DNA of 55,680 nucleotides from contig NZ_QXQT01000013.1 in assembly GCF_003660395.1 (NCBI RefSeq), positions 1-55,680 on the forward strand, given 5' to 3'. The notes below the pieces were generated by a model. That model was not told the DNA's origin, ran no database searches, and was given only the letters and a program-made list of their open reading frames with translations. This DNA comes from Helicobacter vulpis. Its GTDB lineage: Bacteria; Campylobacterota; Campylobacteria; Campylobacterales; Helicobacteraceae. Numbering within the stretch: the first letter of the stretch is position 1; each line of letters starts with the position of its first letter. A program made the position numbers and the translations under genes. Positions 45,197 to 54,238 of the stretch are shown here, in pieces.

Positions 45197-46566
45197 ATTC
45201 TAAGGACACCCAACGCTTTTTAGCGCAAATGTTTGCGCCCTTGCTCAAGGCGCAATCTAAAACCCAGCAGCTTGCATGTGTGCGCGAGAGTCTTCTGCTA
45301 AAAAAGGGAGTACGTTACTTTGATTGGACGGCTTCTGGGCTAGCTAGCACCTTGATAGAAAAGCGCGTGTTAAAACTGCTACCCTATTATGCCAACGCGC
45401 ATTCGGAGTTCTCTAAACACGCATCGTTAATGCAACAAATTTATGCAGAGAGCAAGGCGCGCGTTAAAAAGAGTTTGAAGCTGGGGGAAGATTTTGTCAT
45501 TTTGATAACCAGCTTTGGGGCTAGCCATGCCATCAAGCGCTTTCAAGAGATTCTAGGCATTTACATCCCTCCTAAGAGTCGCCAGGTGATCGGGAAGTTA
45601 GAGGGGATTGCTCTGCCAAGAGTCATCATTGGCCCCTACGAGCACCATTCCAATGAAATTTCTTGGCGTGAGGGGTTGTGCGAAGTGGTGCGCTTGGAGC
45701 TAGACCCACAGGGGCTATTTTCTTTGCAGAATTTAGAACAAGCTTTGCAAGAAGCCCAAAAAAACACCCGTGGATTTGTACCCCTTGTTTCTGTGGGCGT
45801 GGCCTCCAATGTTACGGGCATGATCGTGCCTTATCAAGAGATCGCCAAACTTTGTGCGCGTTATCGAGCTCGTTTGGCCTTTGATGCGGCCGCTTTTAGT
45901 CCGCATGACAATTTGGAATCTGTGGAGTTCGATGCGCTCTTTCTTTCTGCACATAAACTCTTGGGGGGGGTGGGAGCATGTGGGATTTTGGGCTTAAAAA
46001 GGGAGCTCATTGATAACACCTTGCCCCCTAGTTTTAGCGGGGGTGGGGTGGTAAAATATGTGAGTCGGAGCACACAAGAGTATGTAGACAGCCCAGATGT
46101 ACGCGAAGAAGTGGGCACTTATGGTTTAGTACAACTCTTTAGGGCGGCGTTGGCGTTGCAATTGCGCGATGAGATTGGTACACCCACCATCAGGCGGCGC
46201 GAGAGCATGCTCTCTAAAGTCTTCATGCATGCCTTGGCACAGATCCCAGCTGTGCAGATCTATGGCCACCCTAGCGTACCCCGGTTGGGCAATGTCGCCT
46301 TTAATGCTAGCGGGGTGTCTTGCTATACTTTAGCGCGTTTTCTTAGCCACCAATTTGGCATCGAGACTCGGGCCGGGTGTTCATGCGCGGGGCCCTATGG
46401 ACATGATCTGCTCGATATGGAAGATAGTAGCTTTTGCACTTTGCAAGAGAAGGGGCTAAAACCGGGTTGGTTGCGCGTGAGTTTGCACTACAGCCACACC
46501 TTAGAAGATGTAGATTTTCTCGTGGATCGAATTGGCAAGGCGATCCAAACATTGCGTGGAGGTTGA
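45178..46566 (+). CDS. Class V aminotransferase / cysteine desulfurase-like protein
   Basis: A 462-residue PLP enzyme of the NifS/SufS fold. The PLP lysine lies in LFLSAHKLLGGVGACGILG, preceded by FDAAAFSPHD; a C-terminal GIETRAGCSCAGPYGH carries the cysteine region of desulfurases. Substrate could be cysteine or a related amino acid; H. pylori has a separate housekeeping NifS in its iron-sulfur operon, so this copy may have another role. The PLP-site region includes a run of eight Gs (45963-45970), in frame. Confidence 0.85.
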   Translation: MAQAPLDSKDTQRFLAQMFAPLLKAQSKTQQLACVRESLLLKKGVRYFDWTASGLASTLIEKRVLKLLPYYANAHSEFSKHASLMQQIYAESKARVKKSLKLGEDFVILITSFGASHAIKRFQEILGIYIPPKSRQVIGKLEGIALPRVIIGPYEHHSNEISWREGLCEVVRLELDPQGLFSLQNLEQALQEAQKNTRGFVPLVSVGVASNVTGMIVPYQEIAKLCARYRARLAFDAAAFSPHDNLESVEFDALFLSAHKLLGGVGACGILGLKRELIDNTLPPSFSGGGVVKYVSRSTQEYVDSPDVREEVGTYGLVQLFRAALALQLRDEIGTPTIRRRESMLSKVFMHALAQIPAVQIYGHPSVPRLGNVAFNASGVSCYTLARFLSHQFGIETRAGCSCAGPYGHDLLDMEDSSFCTLQEKGLKPGWLRVSLHYSHTLEDVDFLVDRIGKAIQTLRGG

Positions 46567-46567
46567 G

Positions 46568-47089
46568 ATGGAAGAAGTCGTGCAAGAAGCCACTTGGATA
46601 GAATTAGAGGAATTTTTAGAGGTTTCCAAATTGCCCAAAGAAAGGGTTCTAGCTCTCATTGCAGACAAGAGTATTCTAAGCAAACACGATGAAGAACATA
46701 TTTGGGTGGATTTGCACAGCGCCACGCAAGTCTTGGCTAGACGTGTAGTAGGCAAGAATGTCGTGCCTAAGGCGGGTTACCCGGCTTTGCTAGAAAATAT
46801 GGGGAGTCACGCGCTCGATCCCGTCTTTGTAGAAAAAACCATCAATACCATTTTGAGCCTGCATGATAAGGTGATTGGTGCTAAAGATGAGGCAATTTAC
46901 GCGTACAAAAACGAAAATGGTTTTTTGAAAGATGCGGTCATAGACATGCAGGAGGTCTACGAGGAGGATAAGCGCACTATTGAAGTGTTGCAAGATGAGC
47001 TCACAAAACTACGCGAAGAGATTGAATTTATGAAACGCAAGTACCGCCTGATGTGGGGTAAGGTTACGGATATGGGGAATGTCAAATAA
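46568..47089 (+). CDS. DUF3972-type coiled-coil protein
   Basis: A 173-residue protein specific to Campylobacterota. The N-terminal half looks like a small helix-turn-helix-like domain (WIELEEFLEVSKLPKERVLAL) and the C-terminal half is a coiled coil (about residues 110-165). ATG 46568 lies one base after the NifS-like stop with GGAGG upstream, so it is in the HIT operon. Function unknown. It ends one base before the stop of the convergent gene. Confidence 0.75.
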   Translation: MEEVVQEATWIELEEFLEVSKLPKERVLALIADKSILSKHDEEHIWVDLHSATQVLARRVVGKNVVPKAGYPALLENMGSHALDPVFVEKTINTILSLHDKVIGAKDEAIYAYKNENGFLKDAVIDMQEVYEEDKRTIEVLQDELTKLREEIEFMKRKYRLMWGKVTDMGNVK

Positions 47090-47338
47090 TTAGGGGATTT
47101 TGTGTAACAGTTGCTCGAGTTGGGCATTGAGTTGCTCGAGTTGGGCATTGAGTTTAGAGATATCGCGCACCTTCGTCAAGTAGGCCTTGAAGAGATCCAT
47201 CGGGGCGATCTCTTTGAGATGGAAAGTGTCTTTGACTTCATTGAGTGCCTCGGGGCTAAAGCTAGAATCTAAGGTAATCTTATAGCGCCTTCCCCCGATG
47301 GTAACTTCAATGGTTTGAGAAGGGGGAGCAACACTCAT
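47090..47338 (-). CDS. ZapA-like small protein with duplicated heptads
   Basis: An 82-residue protein. The N-terminal part (IEVTIGGRRYKITLDSSFSPEALNEV) resembles the beta-alpha head of ZapA, which bundles FtsZ filaments. The C-terminal part is a coiled coil with a perfect tandem repeat LNAQLEQ-LNAQLEQ. It overlaps the upstream coiled-coil gene by 4 bases, so the two are a pair. The ZapA assignment is an inference from short similarity and layout. Confidence 0.55.
   Translation of the reverse strand: MSVAPPSQTIEVTIGGRRYKITLDSSFSPEALNEVKDTFHLKEIAPMDLFKAYLTKVRDISKLNAQLEQLNAQLEQLLHKIP
47111..47152. repeat. Perfect 21-base tandem duplication
   Basis: Two identical 21-base copies (47111-47131 and 47132-47152), in frame, each coding one LNAQLEQ heptad. 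Copy number changes would lengthen or shorten the coiled coil by one heptad. Confidence 0.97.
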
Positions 47339-47562
47339 GTTTCAAACACTTTGACAATTTTGTCATAGAGTTCTTGAAGACGCTTGTCCTTATTGGCAAT
47401 CTCGTCATAGAGGGCGTTGATTTGGCGATCTTTTTCCTCATGCTGGGTGGTGAGGGCGGCGTTTTTGAGTTGCAGATCCTTAACCTCCTCTTCTAAGAGC
47501 GCTAGCTTCACCAAGAGATCGTCAAGCTTTTCATGGATTTGGTCTAGAATATCCTGCCCCAT
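47335..47562 (-). CDS. Small coiled-coil protein
   Basis: A 75-residue protein predicted to be almost entirely coiled coil, with charged heptads (LVKLALLEEEVKDLQLKN and onward) and no membrane segment. Its size and pairing with a ZapA-like protein recall ZapB-type division factors, but this is only an inference. AAAGGAT precedes ATG 47562. Confidence 0.6.
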   Translation of the reverse strand: MGQDILDQIHEKLDDLLVKLALLEEEVKDLQLKNAALTTQHEEKDRQINALYDEIANKDKRLQELYDKIVKVFET

Positions 47563-47625
47563 TGCAATCCTTTATGCTAACTAATAAGGGCGTATTATAG
47601 CAGAATATCCCCTTTAATGCGGATT

Positions 47626-48765
47626 TTAGGGGCGTTTGAGTCCGCTGGTGTTGTAGCGGGTGAAACCTTTTAGCCCATAGGCTTTTAGGGCGTACAAACG
47701 GCTTTTAAGAGCGCGGCTAATGGAGGTGTGGGTGGTGCGCGCAAAACAATGCTCATGGTAGATTTCTGGACAGGCGATGGCGTTTTGCAAGAAAGCTAAA
47801 ATTTTTGCAAAGCTCAAATCATTGCAAAAAGTACCCCTGCCCTCTTTGGTATGAAGGGGAGGAGTATAAAGCATCTCTAAATAGGCATTAGGATGGGTGT
47901 CTAAGTAGCGCACAAAATCTATCGCTTCGTGAAAATCTTTAAAGTCGTGCACATTGACAAAGCTCTTGGGGTTAAAATCCTTTGCCACCTCTGGGTTACC
48001 CCAATAAATGGGAATGGTGTGGGCAAAATAAGCGTCAACAATCTTTTCTGTGGTATAGCCCAAGCCCTTTGTGTTTTCAAAGCATAGATTGAACTTATAA
48101 TGGCTTAAGAAATCCCATTTATTGGCCACCGGTTGCCCGGTGGTGTTAAAGACCTTGCCCCCTCCGGCTACAGGGCGGTAGGCATTCAATTCTTGATAAA
48201 AGCGGTTGCGCTCTGGGGCGTTGGAGTTAGAAGCCACAAAGCTGGCAAAATCGCGCCTATTTAGATCGCACCCCTCTCTAGCGCATGCGTCTAGGTTAGG
48301 ATAGGCGTGTGCAAAGGGGGGTGCGTGCAAAGGGGGGCTATCTGGTAGCAAAAAAGGGGAGTCTTGGTGGACACATAACACAGCGTAGAGTTTGAACAAA
48401 TGCAGATAGTATAGGGGCACGCGCAAATAGCGTTCATGAAAATGCAGATGATCAAAGCCCAAGCCAAAATCGTAAATATCAAAATTGATTCTCTCATTCT
48501 CGCCCGTGTAACCGATGCGCTTTTGGGGGAAGTCTAAGATTTTCTTATGATAGCCCTCGAGTCTGAAAGACGCGCCAAAGACAATATCGCAGGGCTCAAA
48601 GGGGGAGTTTTGATAACGGAGTTGGTAAGCCTGTGAGAGAATATATTCAAAGCCATGCGCGGAGAACTCCGGACAATGGGACAAGCCCACCACTAAGGGG
48701 GGCTTGTGTGCCTGAGGGCTTAAACATCTAGACGCGCTGTAAGCCTCCAGAAGGGGCGCGAACAT
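47626..48765 (-). CDS. Alpha-1,3-fucosyltransferase-like (GT10)
   Basis: A 379-residue enzyme of family GT10, which in H. pylori builds Lewis antigens on LPS. The donor-binding block NLCFENTKGLGYTTEKI and the following YWGNPEVAKDFNPKSFVNV are diagnostic, with RNRFYQELNAYRPVAGGGK before them. The C-terminus has no DDLRxNY-type heptad repeats known from H. pylori FutA/FutB and instead ends in a basic helix. Two G6 runs lie near 48313 and 48331, short for phase variation. ATG 48765 overlaps the stop of the upstream membrane gene (TAATG). Confidence 0.88.
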   Translation of the reverse strand: MFAPLLEAYSASRCLSPQAHKPPLVVGLSHCPEFSAHGFEYILSQAYQLRYQNSPFEPCDIVFGASFRLEGYHKKILDFPQKRIGYTGENERINFDIYDFGLGFDHLHFHERYLRVPLYYLHLFKLYAVLCVHQDSPFLLPDSPPLHAPPFAHAYPNLDACAREGCDLNRRDFASFVASNSNAPERNRFYQELNAYRPVAGGGKVFNTTGQPVANKWDFLSHYKFNLCFENTKGLGYTTEKIVDAYFAHTIPIYWGNPEVAKDFNPKSFVNVHDFKDFHEAIDFVRYLDTHPNAYLEMLYTPPLHTKEGRGTFCNDLSFAKILAFLQNAIACPEIYHEHCFARTTHTSISRALKSRLYALKAYGLKGFTRYNTSGLKRP

Positions 48766-49799
48766 TAATTAGCCTGAAAGGCATAGATTTGATGCCCATA
48801 ACCCTTGAGCAGTTTACAACACAGAAAGTGTAAGATCAGTGCGCCCAAAAAGGGCAAGAAGGCATAAGCCACCAACACCCGTACAAAGGGTTGATCTAGG
48901 TGGTGCAATAGGGCTTCTTCATACGCCTTAATAGGACCGATGAGTCCCACAATCCCAAACCCAGCGCTCTTGGCATCGCCGGTGATGTGGAAAAAATAGG
49001 TGATCAGCCCCCCCACAACCCCATTAGAGACAATGCACGCGTACATCACCGGGGCTTTAAAGAGATTGGGGATCATCATTTTCATGCCCCCTAACAAGAG
49101 CGCTATGTTCACACCCATTTTATTTCTAGCAAATAGGGAGCCCACAATCAACACGGCGGTGGTGGAAGTAACACCCAAATTTGCCGCCCCTGAAGCCAAA
49201 CCGGTCAGCCCAATGATGAGGCTTAGCGCAACTGTGGAGATGGGCGAGATGATGATAATCGCATAGGAGATCGAGATGAGCACACTCATGGGCAAGGGGT
49301 GGAGTTGGGTGAAATACACGATGGCATCCCCAATTTTTAAGGTAACACTGGTGGTGTAGGGCAAGATCAGCAAGCCCAAACAGCCACAGAACACAGAGAT
49401 AGCAATGGGCTGTAAAATGATGGTCAACGATCCAAATTTATCGCCCAACCATTTCGTGAGCAAGACCGCAAGCGCGGCGATGATGAGCACATTGAGCAAA
49501 TCCCCTATGCCCACCAATGCCAAACCATGGGCGGTGTGTTTGACCACCCCAGAGGCAATAAAGGTCGCTACGCCAATAATGGCAGATTTCATGGGGTTAA
49601 AGTTGAAGGCAAGCCCCACTAATACGCCCGTGATGAGCGAGACCAATGCCTGCAAAATGATCAGGGCATCTAAGAACAACGCAATAGCGTGGATAGAGTT
49701 ATAGGGTTTGAGCAGAGCCCCCAAGATCGCATTAGGGGCTAGAGCGATCACCACGGCTAATGCCATGCCATACAAAAGCTTGAGCAAGAAATCCTTCAC
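48765..49799 (-). CDS. PfoR / PTS_EIIC_2 family membrane protein
   Basis: A 344-residue very hydrophobic protein with about nine transmembrane helices, of the family that includes the clostridial regulator PfoR and EIIC-like transport proteins. No PTS phosphorylation domains are attached, so sugar PTS transport is not shown. The start is GTG with AAGGGAGA upstream. It lies 18 bases after ilvE and is coupled to the fucosyltransferase gene. Its substrate or role is unknown. Confidence 0.7.
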   Translation of the reverse strand: MKDFLLKLLYGMALAVVIALAPNAILGALLKPYNSIHAIALFLDALIILQALVSLITGVLVGLAFNFNPMKSAIIGVATFIASGVVKHTAHGLALVGIGDLLNVLIIAALAVLLTKWLGDKFGSLTIILQPIAISVFCGCLGLLILPYTTSVTLKIGDAIVYFTQLHPLPMSVLISISYAIIIISPISTVALSLIIGLTGLASGAANLGVTSTTAVLIVGSLFARNKMGVNIALLLGGMKMMIPNLFKAPVMYACIVSNGVVGGLITYFFHITGDAKSAGFGIVGLIGPIKAYEEALLHHLDQPFVRVLVAYAFLPFLGALILHFLCCKLLKGYGHQIYAFQAN

Positions 49800-49817
49800 T
49801 ACATCTCCCTTGAATGT

Positions 49818-50837
49818 CTAAGAGACCTTCAACACCCAACCTTGAGGCGCATCCAAGTCTCCAAATTGCATGCCCACCAAAGTATCATAGAGTTTCTGCG
49901 TGGTGGGCCCGGCTTGCTCTTGGCTATAAAAGACGTGGAGTTTGTCTTTATAGAAAATTCCCCCTACGGGCACAATGACGGCAGCTGTCCCGCACACCCC
50001 TGCCTCGCTGTATTCATGCAAGGAATCAATAAAAACATCTCCTTCCACCACTTCTAAGCCTAAATACTCCTTAGCCAAGTGCACTAAGGACATGCGCGTG
50101 ATACTGGGCAGAATAGAGGGGGAATAGGGGGTTACAAACGCCCCACTCTTTTTAGAAATGGCAAAGAAATTCGCAGCGCCCACTTCTTCAATTTTGGTGT
50201 GTGTGGCGGGGTCTAAATAGACACAATCGCTAAAACCCTGTTCTTTAGCCAATTTAGCAGGGAGCAAACTCCCCGCATAATTGCCCCCTACTTTAGCTGC
50301 CCCCGTGCCATTGGGCGCGGCGCGATCAAATTCAGAAACGATAAAATTAGCCGGGCGCACCCCTTCACGAAAATAGGGGCCCACAGGCGCACAAAAGACC
50401 ACAAAGAGATATTCTTTAGCCGGTTGCAAGCCCAAACCTGCACCCACACCCAACACGAGGGGGCGCACATACAAAGTCGCCCCAAATCCATGGGGAGCTA
50501 CCCATTTTTCATTAGCCTTTACCACTTGGGTACAGGCCTGTACGAATAGCTCTTCAGGCACAGGAGGCATCAGCAGGCGTTGGCAAGATTTTTGGAGACG
50601 TTTGGCGTTTTCCTCAGGGCGGAATAAATTAATCGAACCATCTTTACAGCGGTAGGCCTTGAGCCCTTCAAAACACTGTTGCGCATAGTGCAAAGCAGGA
50701 GAAGCTTCGTGTAAGACTAATTGGTTATTTTCTACCAAGTTACCCGCACTCCACGCACCATTTTTATAATGGGCAATAAAACGATAATCAGTTCTGATAT
50801 ACTCAAAGGCTAAATTAGCCCAGTCTAAATTAGACAT
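49818..50837 (-). CDS. ilvE: Branched-chain amino acid aminotransferase
   Basis: A 339-residue fold-IV PLP enzyme for the last step of Val, Ile and Leu synthesis. The PLP lysine is in [20 protein letters not shown] (in the class II BCAT pattern), with [11 protein letters not shown] and [16 protein letters not shown] downstream. ATG 50837 has AAAAGGAG upstream. It is divergent from the ABC importer. Confidence 0.95.
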   Translation of the reverse strand: MSNLDWANLAFEYIRTDYRFIAHYKNGAWSAGNLVENNQLVLHEASPALHYAQQCFEGLKAYRCKDGSINLFRPEENAKRLQKSCQRLLMPPVPEELFVQACTQVVKANEKWVAPHGFGATLYVRPLVLGVGAGLGLQPAKEYLFVVFCAPVGPYFREGVRPANFIVSEFDRAAPNGTGAAKVGGNYAGSLLPAKLAKEQGFSDCVYLDPATHTKIEEVGAANFFAISKKSGAFVTPYSPSILPSITRMSLVHLAKEYLGLEVVEGDVFIDSLHEYSEAGVCGTAAVIVPVGGIFYKDKLHVFYSQEQAGPTTQKLYDTLVGMQFGDLDAPQGWVLKVS

Positions 50838-50917
50838 AGAAACTCCTTTTTGATGTGGTAATGAAACAGTGCAAAGAGTGTTCCATGGAATCGCGTTAAC
50901 ACAACATTAAAGTCAAT

Positions 50918-50933
50918 AATACTATAATACTAT
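50918..50933 (+). promoter_or_regulatory. Promoter/operator candidate of the ABC importer
   Basis: Two direct copies of AATACTAT with a TATAAT (50923-50928) inside, 39 bases before the substrate-binding protein gene. The region is A+T-rich and lies between divergent genes; a metal regulator such as NikR could bind here, which is an inference. Confidence 0.4.
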
Positions 50934-50967
50934 CGTTGTTTATTTAGATTATACGCAGGGGAAATAG

Positions 50968-52503
50968 ATGATTAAAAAGCTTTTCTTGGCCGCCCTCTTA
51001 GTGGCGCAAGTACTTGCCGCCACACCCAAAGACACGATTGTGATTGGCATTGAGAACGAAACCGCACGCATTAACCCGCTTTTTGATGAAGACCATGATA
51101 GCGCGTTAGATTTTGTCTTCAGCGGTTTGACACGCTTTTCCCCAGATATGAAAATTGAGCCAGACTTGGCCAAGAGTTGGAAGGTGAGCCAGGATGGCCT
51201 CGTGTGGGTCTTTGATCTTCGAGACGATGTCCTTTGGCATGATGGGCAAAAATTCAGCGCGCAAGATGTAAAATTTACCATAGAACAAGCCCTCAATGAG
51301 AAACTCAACGCCCCCGCGCGCGCCAGCTTTGAAGAAGTCAAAAGCGTGGAAGTTTTAAGCCCTTATAAGCTTCAGATCACCCTAAAATCCCCCTTCCCTC
51401 CCTTGTTAGACGCGCTTAGTATCGGCGTGTTGCCCAGGCATCTTCTAGAAGGCAAGGATTTGAACACTGATGCCTATAACCAACACCCCATTGGCACGGG
51501 GCCTTTCAAATTTGCTAAGTGGCAAAAGGGGAGCTACATTAGTTTTGTGGCCAATACGCATTTCTATCGAGGAAGCCCTAAAGCCCCAAAGGTTATCTTA
51601 AAAATTGTGCCCGATTACAATGTGCGCACCTATGAGATCAAAAACGGTTCTTTAGATGTCGCCCTTGTAGAGCCTAATTTGGTCAAGAGCTTAGAGAACG
51701 ATAAACGCATCAAGATCATGGACATGAAAAGCGCGGATTACCGAGCGCTAATGTTCAATTTTCACAACGAACTCTTAAAATCTTTGGCGGTGCGCCAAGC
51801 GATCAACTACGCCATCAATAGAGAACTCATTGCCCATAAAATTTTACATGGTTATGGCTTTGCGGCCAATAACCCCATCCAAGCCAGTTGGGCCAATGAC
51901 AAAGATGCCCAAAGCTACCCCTACAATCCTAAAAAAGCCCAAGAGATTTTGCGTAAGGACGGCTGGAAGCTCAAGGGAGGGGTTTTTTATAAGAACGGCA
52001 AACCCTTAGAGTTTGACATTTACGCTTTTAATAGCGATCCCTTGCGCGTTACTTTAGCCAATATTTTACAAAGCGAATTGGGCAAGATTGGGATCAAAGC
52101 CCATGCCATTGCCAAAAACCATGGGGCGTTTGAGATTGACAAGGTAGATAGCTTCATCATCGGTTGGGGGAGTCCGCTAGATCCTGATGTACAGACTTAC
52201 CGCGTCTTTAGCACTAAAATGGACGCGAGCACTAATGAGAACGGTTGGAATTACAACCACTACAGCGACAAGGCTGTGGATGAAGCCTTATTGAAAGCGC
52301 GCACTACGGACAAGATCGATCAGCGTAAATTTTGGTACGCCAAATTCATCCACGCTTTATATGAGAACCCCCCCTTTGCCTTTTTAGTCTATTTGCGCTA
52401 TCCGCTAGCCTATCGTAGCGATATTACGGGCATTCAGCCCACGATCTTGGGCCACCATGGAGCGCGTTTTACCTATGATATAGAAAAGTGGAGCAAGCGT
52501 TAG
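50968..52503 (+). CDS. ABC importer substrate-binding protein (nickel/peptide type, NikZ-like)
   Basis: A 511-residue periplasmic family 5 solute-binding protein. It has a signal peptide (KKLFLAALLVAQVLAA) and the family segments PDLAKSWKVSQDG, VWVFDLRDDVLWHDG, PIGTGPFKFAKW and YALNREL-like sequence (YAINRELIAHKIL). The importer's short ATPases, gene order and gene sizes resemble the NikZYXWV nickel importer of Campylobacter and relatives more than the H. pylori dipeptide system, but family 5 proteins also bind peptides. First gene of a five-gene operon. Confidence 0.85.
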   Translation: MIKKLFLAALLVAQVLAATPKDTIVIGIENETARINPLFDEDHDSALDFVFSGLTRFSPDMKIEPDLAKSWKVSQDGLVWVFDLRDDVLWHDGQKFSAQDVKFTIEQALNEKLNAPARASFEEVKSVEVLSPYKLQITLKSPFPPLLDALSIGVLPRHLLEGKDLNTDAYNQHPIGTGPFKFAKWQKGSYISFVANTHFYRGSPKAPKVILKIVPDYNVRTYEIKNGSLDVALVEPNLVKSLENDKRIKIMDMKSADYRALMFNFHNELLKSLAVRQAINYAINRELIAHKILHGYGFAANNPIQASWANDKDAQSYPYNPKKAQEILRKDGWKLKGGVFYKNGKPLEFDIYAFNSDPLRVTLANILQSELGKIGIKAHAIAKNHGAFEIDKVDSFIIGWGSPLDPDVQTYRVFSTKMDASTNENGWNYNHYSDKAVDEALLKARTTDKIDQRKFWYAKFIHALYENPPFAFLVYLRYPLAYRSDITGIQPTILGHHGARFTYDIEKWSKR

Positions 52504-53459
52504 TGTCCTTATTCATCGCCAAGAGAGTGCTTGGGGCGTTGGTTTTGCTATGCGTCTTTAGCTTTGTGATCTTTGTGATGTTGAATCTCTCTAGCGGGAA
52601 TGTGGTTTCAGGAATCTATGGGGATAGTATCCAAGCCCTTAACCCGGCGGTAAAGGCGCGCGTGATCGCTAATTTGGGTTTAGATCGCCCCTTGTGGGTG
52701 CGTTATTTCGAGTGGCTGGGGCGGGTGTTGCGCGGGGATTTTGGAGTGAGTTTTGCCAGTGGGGAGAGTGTAGCAGACATCATTAAGGAACGCCTGCCCT
52801 ACACCTTGATTCTAGGTTTGAGTAGCTTTGTGTTAAGCTTTATGCTCGCTCTTGTGCTGGGGGTGTTGAGCGCGTTATTTAAAGATTCTTGGTTGGATAA
52901 AGTAGTATTATTGAGCACTCTGGCTTTTTTCAGCATTCCAAATTTTTGGCTGGGCTTGATTTGCATCATGATCTTTAGCGTTATGCTAGGGATTTTTCCT
53001 AGCTCAGGGATCTACGAACTAGGCGGGGATCAGAGTTGGGGTGACTTGTTATGGCACATGGTATTGCCCATCGCTGTGCTCACGCTTTCGCACCTAGCCA
53101 TTTATATCCGCTTGGTACGCAGTGTCTTGTTAGAAAGTTTACAAGAGCCCTTTGTAACCAGCTACAGGTCATGGGGCGTGAGCGAAAGAGTGATCCAGCT
53201 AAGATTAGTGTTGCGCTATTCTCTCTTGCCCATCATTAGCTACTTTGGGGCCAATGCAGCTGGAATCCTAGGGGGGACCTACATTGTAGAAAGTGTGTTT
53301 TCCATAGGAGGCTTGGGCAATACCACGATCAACGCGCTTCTTAGTAAGGATTACCCCCTAGCCCTGAGCATTATTTTGCTGAGCACGATTGTGGTCGTAC
53401 TGTTCAATCTTTTAGTGGAAGTCATGGCCAAACTTCTCAACCCTAGATGGCAGACATGA
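52503..53459 (+). CDS. ABC importer permease 1 (NikB/DppB family)
   Basis: A 318-residue inner-membrane permease with six predicted helices. The N-terminal FIAKRVLGALVLLCVFSFVI and NLGLDRPLWVRYFEWLGRVL are family features, and the EAA-type loop lies in the YRSWGVSERVIQLRLVLRYS segment. GTG 52503 overlaps the binding-protein stop (TAGTG) and has GGAG upstream; GTG 52488 is the alternative. Confidence 0.9.
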   Translation: MSLFIAKRVLGALVLLCVFSFVIFVMLNLSSGNVVSGIYGDSIQALNPAVKARVIANLGLDRPLWVRYFEWLGRVLRGDFGVSFASGESVADIIKERLPYTLILGLSSFVLSFMLALVLGVLSALFKDSWLDKVVLLSTLAFFSIPNFWLGLICIMIFSVMLGIFPSSGIYELGGDQSWGDLLWHMVLPIAVLTLSHLAIYIRLVRSVLLESLQEPFVTSYRSWGVSERVIQLRLVLRYSLLPIISYFGANAAGILGGTYIVESVFSIGGLGNTTINALLSKDYPLALSIILLSTIVVVLFNLLVEVMAKLLNPRWQT

Positions 53460-54238
53460 AAAAAGTTGTCATGTATGTGGCGTTGGTTTTGGGCGTGGTG
53501 GTCTTGCTCCCCTTTTTTGCCCCCTTTAACCCCACCCAAGTGGATTTAACCCAGCTCAAGCTCCCCCCCAGTGCCACGCACCTACTGGGTACGGATTTCC
53601 TAGGGCGTGATGAGTTGTCTAGACTCTTCTTTGCGTTGCGTAACTCGGTATTCATCGGGCTATTGAGCGGGGTGTTTGCGATGTTTATCGCCTTTGGTTT
53701 TGCCTTTCTCTGCTTGAATGCGCCCAAGTTACTCCAGTCCTTGTTACTGCGCTTTTTAGATGGGTTCTTATCTTTGCCCAATTTGCTCCTCATTTTGCTC
53801 TTTAGCGCGTTTAACCAGCGCGCCTTTGGCATGTGGAGTTTGAGCTTACTCTTGGCCGTATTTTCTTGGGGAAGCGCGGCTAAGGTGATTTATGACGAAT
53901 TTACCAATATCCGCACCCAAGAATTTATCTTAAATGAAAGGGCGTTGGGGGCGGGGCGTTTTGCGATCATGTTTGCCCAAATCTTGCCCGTAGCCAAGAG
54001 CAGCGTCTTTGTGCTCTTTATCAACACTTGTGCGCATGCCATCAGCGCAGAAGCCTTGTTGAGTTTCTTTGGATTGGGGCTTATGGTGGGGGAAGCGAGT
54101 TTGGGCAATATGCTCAATGAAGCGTCCCAAGCCATTTTTACGGGGGTGTGGTGGTTGGTGCTAACTCCCGGGTTAGCTGTCTTTGGGCTGGTCTTTGGGC
54201 TCATGTTAGCAGGGCAAAAGGTGCAAAAACATGGTTGA
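53456..54238 (+). CDS. ABC importer permease 2 (NikC/DppC family)
   Basis: A 260-residue permease partner of the previous gene. It has HLLGTDFLGRDELSRLFFALRNS, the DppC/NikC entry motif, and the EAA loop in NERALGAGRFAIMFAQILP. ATG 53456 overlaps the stop of permease 1 (ATGA); an ATG nine bases earlier is possible. Confidence 0.9.
   Translation: MKKVVMYVALVLGVVVLLPFFAPFNPTQVDLTQLKLPPSATHLLGTDFLGRDELSRLFFALRNSVFIGLLSGVFAMFIAFGFAFLCLNAPKLLQSLLLRFLDGFLSLPNLLLILLFSAFNQRAFGMWSLSLLLAVFSWGSAAKVIYDEFTNIRTQEFILNERALGAGRFAIMFAQILPVAKSSVFVLFINTCAHAISAEALLSFFGLGLMVGEASLGNMLNEASQAIFTGVWWLVLTPGLAVFGLVFGLMLAGQKVQKHG

Noticed and set aside
48310-48340. Phase-variation tract in the fucosyltransferase
   Set aside because: The two G6 runs are short and the gene is intact, so there is no sign of switching here.
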